A stretch of DNA of 63,717 bases from Bacteroidales bacterium (GTDB lineage: Bacteria; Bacteroidota; Bacteroidia; Bacteroidales; WCHB1-69). A model generated the notes under the pieces. That model worked only from the letters and a program-made list of their open reading frames with translations. It was not told where the DNA came from and searched no databases. Below, piece by piece: positions 27,151 through 37,400 of the stretch (position 1 is its first letter; each line of letters opens with the position of its first letter). The stretch is from positions 1-63,717 of the forward strand of contig JAFXPL010000123.1 of NCBI GenBank assembly GCA_017527945.1, read 5' to 3'. A program made the position numbers and the translations under genes.

Positions 27151-28179
27151 TCACATTTCCATCAGATGTTTCTCCCATTTCCACGCGCTGTCCATCATGT
27201 CATGGACATTGTATCTGCAGTGCCAGCCGAGGAGTTCGTTGGCACGGGTGCTGTCGGCGTAAATCGCGGGAACATCACCAGGGCGACGGTCGCCGAGCAC
27301 ATAGTTCAGCTTCTTGCCGACGGCTTTCTCGGCCGCGTCGAGCATTTCCAGCACTGAGAGGCCGTTGCCGCTCCCGATGTTGAAAATCTCGCAGCGTTCC
27401 GCGTTGCGGCCCTCCACAAGGTAGTCCATGGCTTTCACATGGGCTTCGGCCACATCGCACACGTGCAGGTAGTCGCGGATGCAGGAGCCGTCGCGGGTGT
27501 CGTAGTCGGTACCGAAGACGGCCATCTGCGGCAGCTTGCCCGAGGCGACCTGCATAATAATGGGTATCAAGTTGTTGGGCTTGTCGGGCGAGAGTTCGCC
27601 GTTGAGTCCGGTCGGGTGTGCGCCCACGGGGTTGAAATAGCGCAGGATCAAGGCGCTCATCGCCGTGCCGGCCGCCATCTCGCTCTGTATCATGCCCTCG
27701 CAGATCTGCTTGGTGTGCGCGTATGGGCAGGCGGCGGTCCCCATCGGGGTTCTCTCATTCACCGGAAGTTCCCGAATGTCGCCATACACGGAGGCCGACG
27801 AGGAGAACAGCAGGTGCTTGACGCGGAACCGCTCGCACGCCTCCAGCACATTCATCATCGTGCCGAGGTTGTTGCGGTAATACATCAGCGGTTTCTCCAC
27901 CGATTCGCCTACCGCCTTGTACGCCGCGAAATGGATAATGCCCGCCACATCCGGGTTCTCCTCAAAAACCTGAAAAAACGCCTCCCGGTCGCAGACATCT
28001 AACCGGTAGTTCTTGACTTTCACTCCGGTAATCTCCTCCACTCGCCGCATCGTCTCCGGCGTGCTGCGCACACAGCTGTCAACGGAGATGACCTCGTATT
28101 TTCCACTCTCTATAAGGGCGATGATCGTATGTGAACCAATGTATCCACAACCGCCCGTTACCATTATTTTCTGTTTCAT
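27151..28179 (-). CDS. galE: UDP-glucose 4-epimerase
   Basis: 342 residues, the usual length. The NAD-binding loop GGCGYIGSH begins at residue 8, the catalytic SDR motif reads YAHTK (about 154-158), with SSSASVYG and the RYFNPVGAH block as in GalE. It interconverts UDP-glucose and UDP-galactose (possibly the N-acetyl forms) to feed envelope glycans. First gene of a four-gene minus-strand run ending in lipid A acylation. A perfect GAATGCGCATTC palindrome lies 43 bases upstream. Confidence 0.94.
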   Translation of the reverse strand: MKQKIMVTGGCGYIGSHTIIALIESGKYEVISVDSCVRSTPETMRRVEEITGVKVKNYRLDVCDREAFFQVFEENPDVAGIIHFAAYKAVGESVEKPLMYYRNNLGTMMNVLEACERFRVKHLLFSSSASVYGDIRELPVNERTPMGTAACPYAHTKQICEGMIQSEMAAGTAMSALILRYFNPVGAHPTGLNGELSPDKPNNLIPIIMQVASGKLPQMAVFGTDYDTRDGSCIRDYLHVCDVAEAHVKAMDYLVEGRNAERCEIFNIGSGNGLSVLEMLDAAEKAVGKKLNYVLGDRRPGDVPAIYADSTRANELLGWHCRYNVHDMMDSAWKWEKHLMEM

Positions 28180-28221
28180 ATCCTTTAGGGTTCTTGTCTC
28201 ACTCTACACTTGGAAAGCCCT

Positions 28222-28233
28222 GAATGCGCATTC
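28222..28233. promoter_or_regulatory. 12-bp palindrome upstream of galE
   Basis: GAATGCGCATTC is a perfect palindrome, flanked by CCCT and, after four bases, AGGG. It could be an operator or a transcript hairpin; nothing else identifies it. The gap 28180-28398 holds no gene. Confidence 0.3.
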
Positions 28234-28398
28234 CAGAGGGTTTTCCCATAAATATAATCACTCCACACAAACGACAAAATATCAATGAGTTAAGAATATT
28301 CACCGGCTCGTTTCGAAATTACATTTTTCAGGCTGCGAAAGTACAAAAAATCGGGGAAAAACTATCTTGCCACAAAAAGCTTGCTGTAGGAGACTTCC

Positions 28399-29208
28399 CT
28401 ACTCCACCGTCAGCACGCCAAAGCACTTTCCTCGGTTGGTCATTTGGCAGATGCGCGTGTCGCCGACCACGACAGGCGGATTAATCTCTTCATGGGTATG
28501 ACCGCCGATAATCACATCTATTTCAGGCACTTGCCGTGCAATTTCATAATCATTGTCCTTTTTTGTAGTGTCCACCCCGACATGCGAGAGGCAGACGATC
28601 AAATCACAGTCACGGGCCTTCAGCTCGGCCACCATGTTGCGGGCGGTCTCCACGGGGTCGAGATAGGTGACCCCACGGGCGTTCTGCGGCGCCACATAAC
28701 CGTCGAGGTTCACCCCGAGTCCGAAAATGCCGATTCGCCTGCCGCCGCGCTCCACAATGACGTAAGGTTTCACCACTTTGGCCAGTTTCTTGTCGTCGAA
28801 CCGGTAGTTGGCGCACACCACGGGGAAATCGGCGGTTTTGAGGCGGGCGGCGAGAGCGGCCGTCCCGTTGTCGAACTCGTGGTTGCCCAGCGTGGCGGCG
28901 TCATAGCCCATGGCATTCATCAGCCGCACCTCCACATAGCCGTGGAAGAAGTTGAAGTAGGGTGTCCCCTGCGAGAAGTCACCGGCATCGAGCAGCAACG
29001 TGACCGGGTTTTCCGCCCTGATTTCGCGGATGGCCGCCTCGCGGCGCAGGAAACCGCCCACATTCACGTCGACTTTGTAGGTGTAGGGGTCGATCTGGCT
29101 GTGCGTGTCGTTCGTGTGCATAATCACCAACGGCTGTCCATTCGCCGCAATGGCGAGCATGGCCGCGACAAACGAGCAAAAAACATATTTTTTCTTGAAA
29201 TTCTTCAT
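28399..29208 (-). CDS. 5'-nucleotidase/metallophosphatase domain protein
   Basis: 269 residues with a signal peptide (KKKYVFCSFVAAMLAIAANG). The metal-binding blocks are complete: MHTNDTHSQ, DAGDFSQGTP, GNHEFDNG, CLSHVGVD and GGHTHEEIN. Full-length UshA-type nucleotidases (about 550 aa) have a second, substrate-binding 5_nucleotid_C domain; this protein stops after the metallophosphatase domain. Bacteroidota often encode the two halves separately, but no C-terminal partner is adjacent. Predicted periplasmic hydrolysis of nucleotide or sugar phosphates is an inference. Confidence 0.88.
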   Translation of the reverse strand: MKNFKKKYVFCSFVAAMLAIAANGQPLVIMHTNDTHSQIDPYTYKVDVNVGGFLRREAAIREIRAENPVTLLLDAGDFSQGTPYFNFFHGYVEVRLMNAMGYDAATLGNHEFDNGTAALAARLKTADFPVVCANYRFDDKKLAKVVKPYVIVERGGRRIGIFGLGVNLDGYVAPQNARGVTYLDPVETARNMVAELKARDCDLIVCLSHVGVDTTKKDNDYEIARQVPEIDVIIGGHTHEEINPPVVVGDTRICQMTNRGKCFGVLTVE

Positions 29209-29245
29209 AATATCAGTTCAAAAAGGGTCATTCTCATCCATTTCT

Positions 29246-30004
29246 CTAACCTTCCATGATGATTTCGGACATCATCCGGTAGAGTTCCTTCAGCCGTTCG
29301 TCGTCCAAGGCATCCATCTGGGTGCGCATCACGTTCGTGTCGCGGCGCACGGCCGGACCGGTCTGCGCTTCCGCCGGCGTCATCACCGAGAGTTTCGCCA
29401 CCGTCTGGCGAAGCGACGGGAGGAGAATCTCGAACGGAAGGTTTCTCTCCTCCATCAGCTCGTAAGCGATCCGGTACATCGCGTTGCTGAAGTTGCAGGC
29501 GAAGACCGCCGCGACGTGCATCCGTGCGCGCTGTGCCTCCGACACCTCGTAGCACTTCGGCGAGAGTTCCCGCGCCAACGACCACACCGTCTCCTTCTTC
29601 GCCCCGAAGCCATCGGACTCTATACACAGCGGGACATCCAACCCTCTCATATCCTGCGACTTGGTGAACGTCTGTAAGGGATAGACAACCCCGAAAGTGT
29701 CCGCATGTTCGCGCAGACACTGGCAGGACACCGTGCCCGAGGTAAGAATTGCGGTGGGCAGCCTGAACGGTAGCTTCGGCAGCAGTTCCGCATAGGCATT
29801 ATCCGCCAGAGCAAACACAAATATCTGGTTATCAGGATTTAGCATCGAAATATCCGATATAGCTTCCGCGTGAGACAACACCGCCAGCCGCTGGGCATGT
29901 TCCAGCGTCCGGCTATAGACCTGGGTCACGGGGAAACGCTGCGAACACTGCAGCCGCTGCGCCATCCAAGTGGCCACATTTCCGGAACCGACGAGGGTGA
30001 CCAT
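29246..30004 (-). CDS. DUF2520 / Rossmann-like domain protein
   Basis: 252 residues. The N-terminus VTLVGSGNVATWMAQRL is a Rossmann GxGxxA-type nucleotide-binding loop; the sequence then follows the F420/ketopantoate-reductase-like pattern, with a helical C-terminal DUF2520 domain (about 130-250; AAVFACNFSNAMYRIAYELM). Relatives resemble NADP-dependent dehydrogenases, but the substrate is unknown. The stop-start region overlaps the end of the uridine-kinase gene by one base, so the two are translationally coupled. The start is set by that overlap. Confidence 0.82.
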   Translation of the reverse strand: MVTLVGSGNVATWMAQRLQCSQRFPVTQVYSRTLEHAQRLAVLSHAEAISDISMLNPDNQIFVFALADNAYAELLPKLPFRLPTAILTSGTVSCQCLREHADTFGVVYPLQTFTKSQDMRGLDVPLCIESDGFGAKKETVWSLARELSPKCYEVSEAQRARMHVAAVFACNFSNAMYRIAYELMEERNLPFEILLPSLRQTVAKLSVMTPAEAQTGPAVRRDTNVMRTQMDALDDERLKELYRMMSEIIMEG

Positions 30005-31677
30005 CAGTAGGTGAAGGTGCTTCCGCCCACGAACTCGCGCAGGATGGAAGTTCCCGGCAGCGATTTCACAGGAATGGTTTTGAAGAAGGAAAGCAATTTG
30101 ATCAAGCGGGTGGCCTCGGCATATTCGGGCACGTTTTCGGGCACCGCATAGAGGATCGGCATCGCGTAAGGCTTCAGCACCGAAAGCTCGAAAATCAGCG
30201 AGGTGTTGACCATCACATCGGCGTTTTCTTGGAACGGGAAGATATTTTTCTCCTCACCGCGCCTTACGCTCGGCCAACGGCGGATAGTTTCGATGGCGGA
30301 ATAGCCGCGATAGTTGTAATCGCGTATAATCCTGCGTATCAGTCGGTTGTCAGAGGTCGAAATCGGATTCTGGCGATCGAGGGAGAGGGAGGTGAGCGCC
30401 GAGACGAAGACCTTGAATTTGATTTCGTCGGGCACCTGCGCCGTCAGTTCGGGGTTCAGGCAATGGATGCCTTCAATGACGAGGATGGAGTTCTTCTGCA
30501 TCTGGAGTGTCTTCCCGCTCCAAACCTTTTTCCCGAGCGTGAAGTCAAACGTGGGAATCTCCACGCGCTCGCCCGCCAGCAGGCGGTTCAGCGTGCTGTT
30601 GAAAAGCGGCAGGTCGATGGCGTGCAGAGCCTCGAAGTCGTACTCGCCGTTCTCGTCCTTGGGGGTCTCCTCGCGCTCCACAAAGAAGTCATCGACGGAA
30701 ATTGGCACCGGATAATAGCCCAAGACGGCTAACTGGACCGAAAGTCGGCGGCACGAGGTCGTCTTGCCGGAGCTCGATGGCCCGCTGATGAGCACCATCT
30801 TCACATTCCCGCGCTGATGAATCATGTCGGCGAGGCGGGCGATATGCTTCTCCTGGTAGGCCTCCGCCACCAAAACGCCGGAATGTATCGATTCGCTGTT
30901 CGTATATTTGTTCAGGTTGAACACGTAAGGCACTCCCATGGACTCCGCCCATTCCTTGTCCATCTTATAGACGGAGAAGAGCTTGGGATAGATCCGCGTT
31001 TTCGCCATCACTTTGATGTTTTTCTTGGACGGGAGCTTCAACAACAATCCTTCCTCGTACTTTTCCAAGCCGAAAGTCTGGAGATAGCCCGTGGAGGGGA
31101 CCAGGAATCCGTGGTAATAGTTGATGCTGTTCCCGAGATGATAGACGGACGTGTAGATGCGGTCGCGGTTCTTGAAGAACTCGTACTTGTCCTCCAGTCC
31201 ATACTCCTGAAACGCCTTGATGGCTTCGCCCGTGGGCATCTCCTCCCTGACGAACGGCAGGTTGCGGTTCACCGTGTCCTTCATGTGCATGAGGATTTTC
31301 GTCACCAGCTCCTCGGTGACCGGGCCGTCGAGGTTTTCCAGCGTGCAGTAGCGGCCGCCAGAGATGGAGTGCTTGATGCGCAGCTTGACGTGTTCGGGGA
31401 GCAGCTCGTCAATCGAATAGAAGAGCAGGAAGTAGAGCGAGCGCATATAGCCCTGCCGGCCGTAGGGGCTGTAATAGTCGAAAAGATCCACCTGCGACGA
31501 CTTGGTGAGGCAGAACGACATGTCCCGGACCTTGTTGTTCACCAAGGCCCCGATAAAGGGAAGTTCGAGTTTCAGATTGCCGAGACACCCGTCCACGAAC
31601 TCCTGAAGCGAGGTTCCGCAGGGGATTTGGAACTCAGTGTCAACGTTTTTGCAATATATTTTCACTATCTTGTCCAT
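30004..31677 (-). CDS. TGS-domain uridine kinase-like nucleoside kinase
   Basis: 557 residues. An N-terminal TGS/ubiquitin-like domain (about 1-65), a threonyl-tRNA-synthetase-like second domain (about 70-190, with HSISGGRYCTLEN) and a P-loop kinase domain from about 285 (GPSSSGKTTSCRRL, then VDDFFVERE). This three-part architecture is common in Bacteroidota and Firmicutes and is annotated as uridine kinase or phosphoribulokinase-like. ATP-dependent phosphorylation of a nucleoside is likely; the role of the RNA-binding-like N-terminus is unknown. -7 box at 31695-31702. Confidence 0.9.
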   Translation of the reverse strand: MDKIVKIYCKNVDTEFQIPCGTSLQEFVDGCLGNLKLELPFIGALVNNKVRDMSFCLTKSSQVDLFDYYSPYGRQGYMRSLYFLLFYSIDELLPEHVKLRIKHSISGGRYCTLENLDGPVTEELVTKILMHMKDTVNRNLPFVREEMPTGEAIKAFQEYGLEDKYEFFKNRDRIYTSVYHLGNSINYYHGFLVPSTGYLQTFGLEKYEEGLLLKLPSKKNIKVMAKTRIYPKLFSVYKMDKEWAESMGVPYVFNLNKYTNSESIHSGVLVAEAYQEKHIARLADMIHQRGNVKMVLISGPSSSGKTTSCRRLSVQLAVLGYYPVPISVDDFFVEREETPKDENGEYDFEALHAIDLPLFNSTLNRLLAGERVEIPTFDFTLGKKVWSGKTLQMQKNSILVIEGIHCLNPELTAQVPDEIKFKVFVSALTSLSLDRQNPISTSDNRLIRRIIRDYNYRGYSAIETIRRWPSVRRGEEKNIFPFQENADVMVNTSLIFELSVLKPYAMPILYAVPENVPEYAEATRLIKLLSFFKTIPVKSLPGTSILREFVGGSTFTY

Positions 31678-31694
31678 ATTGAAAAATTTTGGCG

Positions 31695-31702
31695 CAAAGG
31701 TA
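31695..31702 (-). promoter_or_regulatory. -7 box of the TGS-kinase gene
   Basis: TACCTTTG on the minus strand, 17 bases upstream of the start codon at 31677. Confidence 0.6.
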
Positions 31703-31738
31703 CATAAAATACGTAAACAAAGCGACAGAAAAAACGAA

Positions 31739-32533
31739 TCAAAGATTTTTCCGCAACGCTTTCACTTCCTGAAGCAAAACAGGGTAATTCGGGGCAAAAC
31801 GGGAGGGAATACGGCTGAACAGCGCGAGAAATTCCACATTCTTGTGTTTCTCGAAAAGCGTGGAGATGGCGATGCCGTGCAAGTAGTAGTGGTGGTTCAT
31901 CGCCTCGCTGACCACCCGCTGGATGGCCGTCTTGTAACCCTTCTCGTCCGTCACAATGCCGCTGCGGTTCAGGAACGACGGTCCCGCCTCGAACTGCGGT
32001 TTAATCAGGAACATCAGCTGCCCATCGGGTTTCAAGAACGGATCCACGCAGGGAATAATATAGGTGAGGGAGATGAACGACACATCGGAAACGATGAAGT
32101 CAAAACGTTGGTTTTGAACATCTTCCGAGGTCAATTCCCGAAAATCCTTGTTTTCGATGGAGGTTACCTTCGGGTGGTTGCGCAACGACTCCACGAGCTG
32201 GTCGGTACCCACATCCACAGCCGTCACCGAAGCTGCACCATGCTGCAGTGCGCAATCCGTGAAACCGCCTGTGGAGGATCCGATGTCTAACACCGCTTTC
32301 CCGGCGAAATCCAGTCCGAAATCCTTGATGGCCTTCTCCAGTTTCAGACCGCCCATGCTCACGAACTTGTTGAAAAGATCGGTAACCTCCACTTTCATCG
32401 CGTCCGTGATGTCCATGGAGGGTTTGGTCGCCACGCGCCCATCGACTTTCACCGTCTCATGCTTGATGGCGGTCTGAGCCTTCTCCCGCGACGGGAAAAA
32501 GTTGTTGTCTGTCAGGTATTTGTCTAATCGCAT
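31739..32533 (-). CDS. tlyA: TlyA-family rRNA 2'-O-methyltransferase
   Basis: 264 residues. An S4 RNA-binding domain (about 1-60, MRLDKYLTDNNFFPSREKAQ) is followed by an FtsJ-type methyltransferase domain with the SAM motif AVLDIGSSTGGFTD (about 78-91) and later FDFIVSDVSFISL. TlyA proteins methylate ribose in 16S and/or 23S rRNA; some have been called haemolysins, a weaker assignment. The gene follows the DoxX gene after 129 bases without an evident function and precedes the kinase gene on the same strand. Confidence 0.9.
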   Translation of the reverse strand: MRLDKYLTDNNFFPSREKAQTAIKHETVKVDGRVATKPSMDITDAMKVEVTDLFNKFVSMGGLKLEKAIKDFGLDFAGKAVLDIGSSTGGFTDCALQHGAASVTAVDVGTDQLVESLRNHPKVTSIENKDFRELTSEDVQNQRFDFIVSDVSFISLTYIIPCVDPFLKPDGQLMFLIKPQFEAGPSFLNRSGIVTDEKGYKTAIQRVVSEAMNHHYYLHGIAISTLFEKHKNVEFLALFSRIPSRFAPNYPVLLQEVKALRKNL

Positions 32534-32662
32534 CGTTTTTTTTCACATCAAAACCCTGCGGTTTCTTCTTGCACTGATTCCAAAGCATTTGGAGGTGCCG
32601 GTTGACCGAGTGAAGAAACCGCAGCAAAACGGCTGACTTTTCACAGCAGAGTATCCCCTGCC

Positions 32663-33838
32663 CTATTTCGCCTCGCTTGGGAAGTCGCGCCAAGCCCACT
32701 TTTCGAGAACCACGCCCTTCTTGAACAGGATGAGGCCGGGGTTGGAACGCACAGCATCACGCACCATGAAGGGACCTTTCACGGGGTCGATGGGATTCTG
32801 GTATATCGGGAAGTCGAGGCCGTACATCGTCACGAAGGCGGTGATTTCCTCCTCGGAGGAGTTGGTGACAGCCACAAACGGGTAATCGTTCTCCGCACAT
32901 TTGGCCGCAAGTGCTTTGGCCTTTTCCACCCCCTTGGGATTCACCTCCTTCAGATTCGACACATATAATATATATGTATATTGTTCATTATCGGGACTGA
33001 TCAGCTCGTAGGCATGATCGGCACCGTTCTCGTCCAACATATTGAAACCCGGGATCTTGGCGGCCTTGTACGGCGTGATGACGCTGTCGTGACGGTCCAC
33101 GTACTCATAATCCGTGTAGAAGCTGTCGCTCTGTTCCATCAGCTCGTCCTGCGAAAGGGTCATCTCCTCGCCCGTCTTGCTGTTCCGATAGACGAACACC
33201 ACCTCTTTCACCGCCGGCTTCTCGATGAAGCTATCGACCACATACTCGCCCTTCTTCCAGTCGGAATGGTCCTTGAGGGGCAGATGGCGGAGGAAATGCA
33301 GCTGGAAGCAGATGGCGATGGCCGCGAACACGGCGATGGCGAGCCACTTGCCCAGTTCCGTCAGCCGAATGTCGGGAATGAGCTTCCGCTTGGCGAAGAC
33401 GATGATCGTGGGGATGATGATGATGACGTTCTTCAGGAAGGTCTGCCAGTTGGAGAGCTTGATTTCCGCCCCGAAGCAGCCGCAGTCCTTCACCACACCG
33501 AAATCGTGGATGCCGCGCACTTCGAGGAACTCGGCGATGGCCAACCACATCGTCAGGAAGAAGAAGAAGGTCATGAAGAGCAGATAGCCCCACGACGCCA
33601 GATTCACCTTCACGCGGAACAGCATCATGCAGCCCAGCACGAACTCGCAGAGGATGGCGCAGATGGCCAGGAACTGCGACAGCGGGTGCATGAAGCCCAT
33701 GCCGAAGGAATTGAAATACTCGTCCATCTTGATGCCGAAGCCCACCGGGTCGATGGCCTTGGCATAACTGGAATAAAGGAACACGCACGCCAACAGGATG
33801 CGGATAATCTTTAACCAAACGGGTTCTTTTTTGCTCAT
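32663..33838 (-). CDS. DoxX/MauE membrane protein with thioredoxin-like domain (BT_3928 type)
   Basis: 391 residues from the ATG at 33838 (MSKKEPVWLKI); the upstream frame runs into a repeat array. Five or so membrane helices occupy residues 10-185, in DoxX/MauE order. The last 110 residues have thioredoxin-like secondary structure (YTYILYVSNLKEV ... NPGLILFKKGVVLEKW) but lack a CxxC, so they are unlikely to be a redox catalyst. In Bacteroidota this protein is regularly found next to DUF1599, as here. A link to envelope redox or quinone chemistry is speculative. Confidence 0.8.
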   Translation of the reverse strand: MSKKEPVWLKIIRILLACVFLYSSYAKAIDPVGFGIKMDEYFNSFGMGFMHPLSQFLAICAILCEFVLGCMMLFRVKVNLASWGYLLFMTFFFFLTMWLAIAEFLEVRGIHDFGVVKDCGCFGAEIKLSNWQTFLKNVIIIIPTIIVFAKRKLIPDIRLTELGKWLAIAVFAAIAICFQLHFLRHLPLKDHSDWKKGEYVVDSFIEKPAVKEVVFVYRNSKTGEEMTLSQDELMEQSDSFYTDYEYVDRHDSVITPYKAAKIPGFNMLDENGADHAYELISPDNEQYTYILYVSNLKEVNPKGVEKAKALAAKCAENDYPFVAVTNSSEEEITAFVTMYGLDFPIYQNPIDPVKGPFMVRDAVRSNPGLILFKKGVVLEKWAWRDFPSEAK

Positions 33839-33856
33839 ATTCGATGCTAAATTAAG

Positions 33857-33923
33857 TTTAAAGTTCAAAGTTCAAAAAGCCAAAAGCCAAAAGCCAAAAG
33901 CCAAAGGCCAAAAGCCAAAAGCC
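33857..33923. repeat. AAAGTTC and AAAAGCC arrays
   Basis: Two copies of AAAGTTC followed by eight copies of AAAAGCC with one variant, filling the whole interval between the DUF1599 stop and the DoxX start. Confidence 0.85.
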
Positions 33924-33924
33924 C

Positions 33925-34482
33925 TCACCCCTCCTTCTCCAAAACCAGCCGGATCAGGCAGAACATCGCGTAGTTGATGAGGTCGTAGTAGTTGGCATCG
34001 AGGCCTTCAGAGACGAGGGTGTTGCCGTTGTGGTCCTCGATGGACTTGATTCGGAAGATTTTCATGAGGATGATGTCGGTGATGGAGCTGATGCGCATCT
34101 GCCGCCACGCCTCGTCGTAGTCGTGGTTCTTGCTCATCATCAAATCTTTGGCTGCGTGAATGTACTTGTCGTACAGTTCCGCCGCCTTCTCCGCAGGCAT
34201 GACGGCCTCTTCGGGGGCATTGGCCACGCCGACCTCCAACTGGATGAGCGCCATCACGGAATAGTTGACGATGCCGACGAACTCCGGAACCACGCCCTCC
34301 GCCACCATCGCCTCGCCCTTTTCCTGGAGGCTGCGGATGCGATTGGCCTTGATGTAGATCTGGTCGGTGAGCGACGGCAGGCGCAGGATGCGCCACGCCG
34401 TGCCGTAATCCACCGCCTTATTGCGGAATGTCTCCCCGCAATAGCGGATCATTTCGTCATATTGCTCCGATGTGTTCGCCAT
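33925..34482 (-). CDS. DUF1599 protein with internal duplication
   Basis: 185 residues, soluble, mainly helical. Two copies of the same domain are visible: YDEMIRYCGETFRNKAVDYG ... NYSVMALIQLE (about 8-85) and YDKYIHAAKDLMMSKNHDYD ... NYAMFCLIRLV (about 100-182), each with a D-Y-x-x-A-W-R motif and a SLTDQI/SITDII motif. DUF1599 has been linked by comparative genomics to nucleotide or base modification; no activity is established. Its start overlaps the stop of the C25 protease gene by one base (TAATG), so it should be translated by coupling to a secreted protease gene, an odd pairing. Confidence 0.88.
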   Translation of the reverse strand: MANTSEQYDEMIRYCGETFRNKAVDYGTAWRILRLPSLTDQIYIKANRIRSLQEKGEAMVAEGVVPEFVGIVNYSVMALIQLEVGVANAPEEAVMPAEKAAELYDKYIHAAKDLMMSKNHDYDEAWRQMRISSITDIILMKIFRIKSIEDHNGNTLVSEGLDANYYDLINYAMFCLIRLVLEKEG

Positions 34483-37400
34483 TACTGCTTGATAATCTTG
34501 AGGGTTTGGGTTTGTCCGTTTTCGAAAACAACTTTCAACATATAAAATCCGGAAGGCAGATCGCTCACATTCAAGCGGTTTCCTTCTGCCGCGAGGGAAT
34601 TCAACGCACGCACCACACGCCCGTTGAGGTCATAGAGCACCACCTGTCCGACGGGCTGCGCGCTCTCCACCACGACCCACTCGTTGGTCGGGTTGGGATA
34701 GACTTTCGCACGCGAAGCCTCGTAATCCGCCACGTTGACAGCCGTGGTATCCGTCACGTCCTCCACCACAAGGATGCCGGCGCTCGGGAAAATAATGTCA
34801 TCAATCCAGGTGCAGTCGCTGCCGCTAGATTGTGAATAGTCCTTCTCGTATGAGAAACGGAACGTATGCGTGCCAGCCGCGACATCCAAGGATACCAACA
34901 CCCAATCGGTGTTGCCGGAAGCTTCATCCTTCTGGTTTCCATCGACATACAGGATGAATTTGTCGTAGCCCGCCTCGCTGCTCACCTTGCGGTAGTAGGA
35001 CAACGTCGAAGGGGCATCAGACGAAATGGTGACGTTCATGCGTGAACTGCTGCTGCCGGGCAGGTTTTGCGCGGAACGTGCGCAATAGGTTCCCGAGTGG
35101 GCGCCGGTGTTGGTGATAATCCACGGGTAATTGTTCATGCTCCAGTTGTTTTGCGAGAAGTCGCCGCTTTCGAAATCCTCCGAATTTCCGCCCACCAGCA
35201 AATACAGCGTATCAACACGAATGATGTTGTCATACGCTATATGCACATAGAACGGCACGAGTGACTCGTCAGGCACCGTGTCGGCAAAGCGAACCTGGAA
35301 GTTCTTCTCCACGGAAGCGTTCGGATCCAGTCCGCTGATGCTGGAGAGCGGCGTGAGCACCGACGCGCCCGAATAGTTGCAGGTGACATCTATGGAGCCG
35401 CTGTTCACTGCGACATGGCCCTTGTTCTGGTTGGTGAGGGCGAGGACCACCTCGTCGCCCGCATTGATCTTATGCACCGCCACGTTGTTGACCAACGTGG
35501 TATAGCTGTCGAGTTCCACCTTGGGAAGCAGTGCGCGCACGTTGACGCTGCGGGTGATGACCGTGTCGTTCCAGCGGACGGAAAGCACGAAGGGGATGTC
35601 CGTATAGTCCTCCACCGCCGGCATGACAAAGGCGAAGGCGTTGGCGCGGGATTCCGACTGCTGCACGCCAATGCCGCCGACATAGACGGAATCCTGCAGC
35701 ATGACCACGCCGTTCATCTGGGGGACGAGACGGGCAGAGACGCCCGTGGCGTTGTCAACGCCGACATTCGCCACCGTAAGATTCATGAAGACGTTGTTGC
35801 CTTCGAAGAACGTGGCGCCTTCGGCCACCTCAACGGCTGTCGGCACCACGTACGGGCCGTTTGGAGTGATTATCTGGACATTCTGGAAATACGGGATGTA
35901 GTTCTGGGCAATGGCCGACAGCTCGTAATCGCCCGGGTCAAGGGAGGAAGGGAGCTGGAGCGTGACGGTGCCGTTGGCGTCCGCAAAGGCTGCGGCCACA
36001 AACTCGCCATCCTGGGTCATCGCCACGTAAGCGTACGGAGCCACCTGCGCCACGTAGGAGGTGGCATCCGTGTTGAGCACCTCGTCGGCCGTCACTTCCA
36101 TCTCGGAGGGCACACCCAAGTAGGCCTGCACCGACGGGTCGCCGAAGCAATGGTAAATTTCCCAATAATACTGCTTTTTGTCGGAGGAGGAGGACTGCAC
36201 CGACATGTTGCCGCCCGCCATGATGCCGCCGATGGTGGACACCCAGTTGCTGTAGGCCTCATTGTGGGTATGGAACAGTTTGTCGTACATGCCGAGAGCA
36301 TTCGCCATATAGGCGGGGTTGGCCGTGACATTGCTGCGCACGCCGACTGCCCAATAGTAGTCTTCGTTCCAATAGCTGTTGTTGGAAGCCCCGATGTAGC
36401 CCATGGCCCCTTTCTTCTCGGCACGCAGGAGTGCCTCGCCAAAGCAAACGGAGGTATTGAAGTTGCCGCTCTGACAGCAGTTGCCGATCATCAGGCCATA
36501 TTTGTCCGTATTCTGCAAACTTGCCACCTGCGAGACGGTGAACTGTGGGTCGGCCCAGCTGGTTTCGCTGCCATGGGCCGTGTAGTTCGTCCAGCCGGAG
36601 CCGTTGCTCACCTCCTGGCGGATTTGCGCAGCCTGCGAGGAGCAGTTGTAGAGGTGCGCCATCACGTTGGTGTAGCGCGGATTGTTGGTGTTTATGTAGT
36701 TGCTCGTGATGTAGTTCACCTGGCCGTTGGCGTGCGTCGGGGCCCAGTAGTTGTCAGTGCCGGCAATCAGGACCGCTTTGCCGAGATAGGAGGGATCCGG
36801 CATCGTGTATTGCTCATACATCAGGATTTTCTCAATCTGGTGGGAGAGTTCTGTGTTGTTGGTGGCGGAGAGACGTCCATAGTAAAGGTCCGGAAGGTAG
36901 TCGTTGCCGCTCAACGTGGCGTAGTAGAGGTCCGTGATATGATCCTCGTTAGTCTGGTTGTTGAAGGCGGGAAGCTGCTCGCGGTCGCCGAGCAGGAGCA
37001 GGAACGTGGGCGCAGGGTTCGACGGGGTGGCCGCGTCGTACTTCGACTGGATGAAGTTCTTGATGGACGTGGTGGTGGTGCCCACGTTGGCATCCGTCGT
37101 GTAGGCAACCTCCACGAGGTAGCCCAGACGTTTCTTCCAGGCCACGAACGCCGCGAGGTCCTCGTTGGAGGCGAACATGCCGTTACCGATGATCAAATAC
37201 TTGATGGGGGCGGCAGAGTACTCGTTGCGGACCTCCTGCATCTTGTTGATAACCATCTCCTTGTCGAAGGAGAACAGCGGGGAGGCGTACTTCTGCAACG
37301 CGGCGGTCTTCGCCATGTTGGCATTCACGAAAGTGAACTCCACATCCACGTGGGTATAAACTCTAAACTGCTGGGTTACAGGGTTATATTGCACCGGACA

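Noticed and set aside
33857..33923. Possible coding extension of the DoxX protein
   Set aside because: The in-frame upstream start lies in the AAAGTTC array; the downstream ATG gives a normal MSKKEP start.
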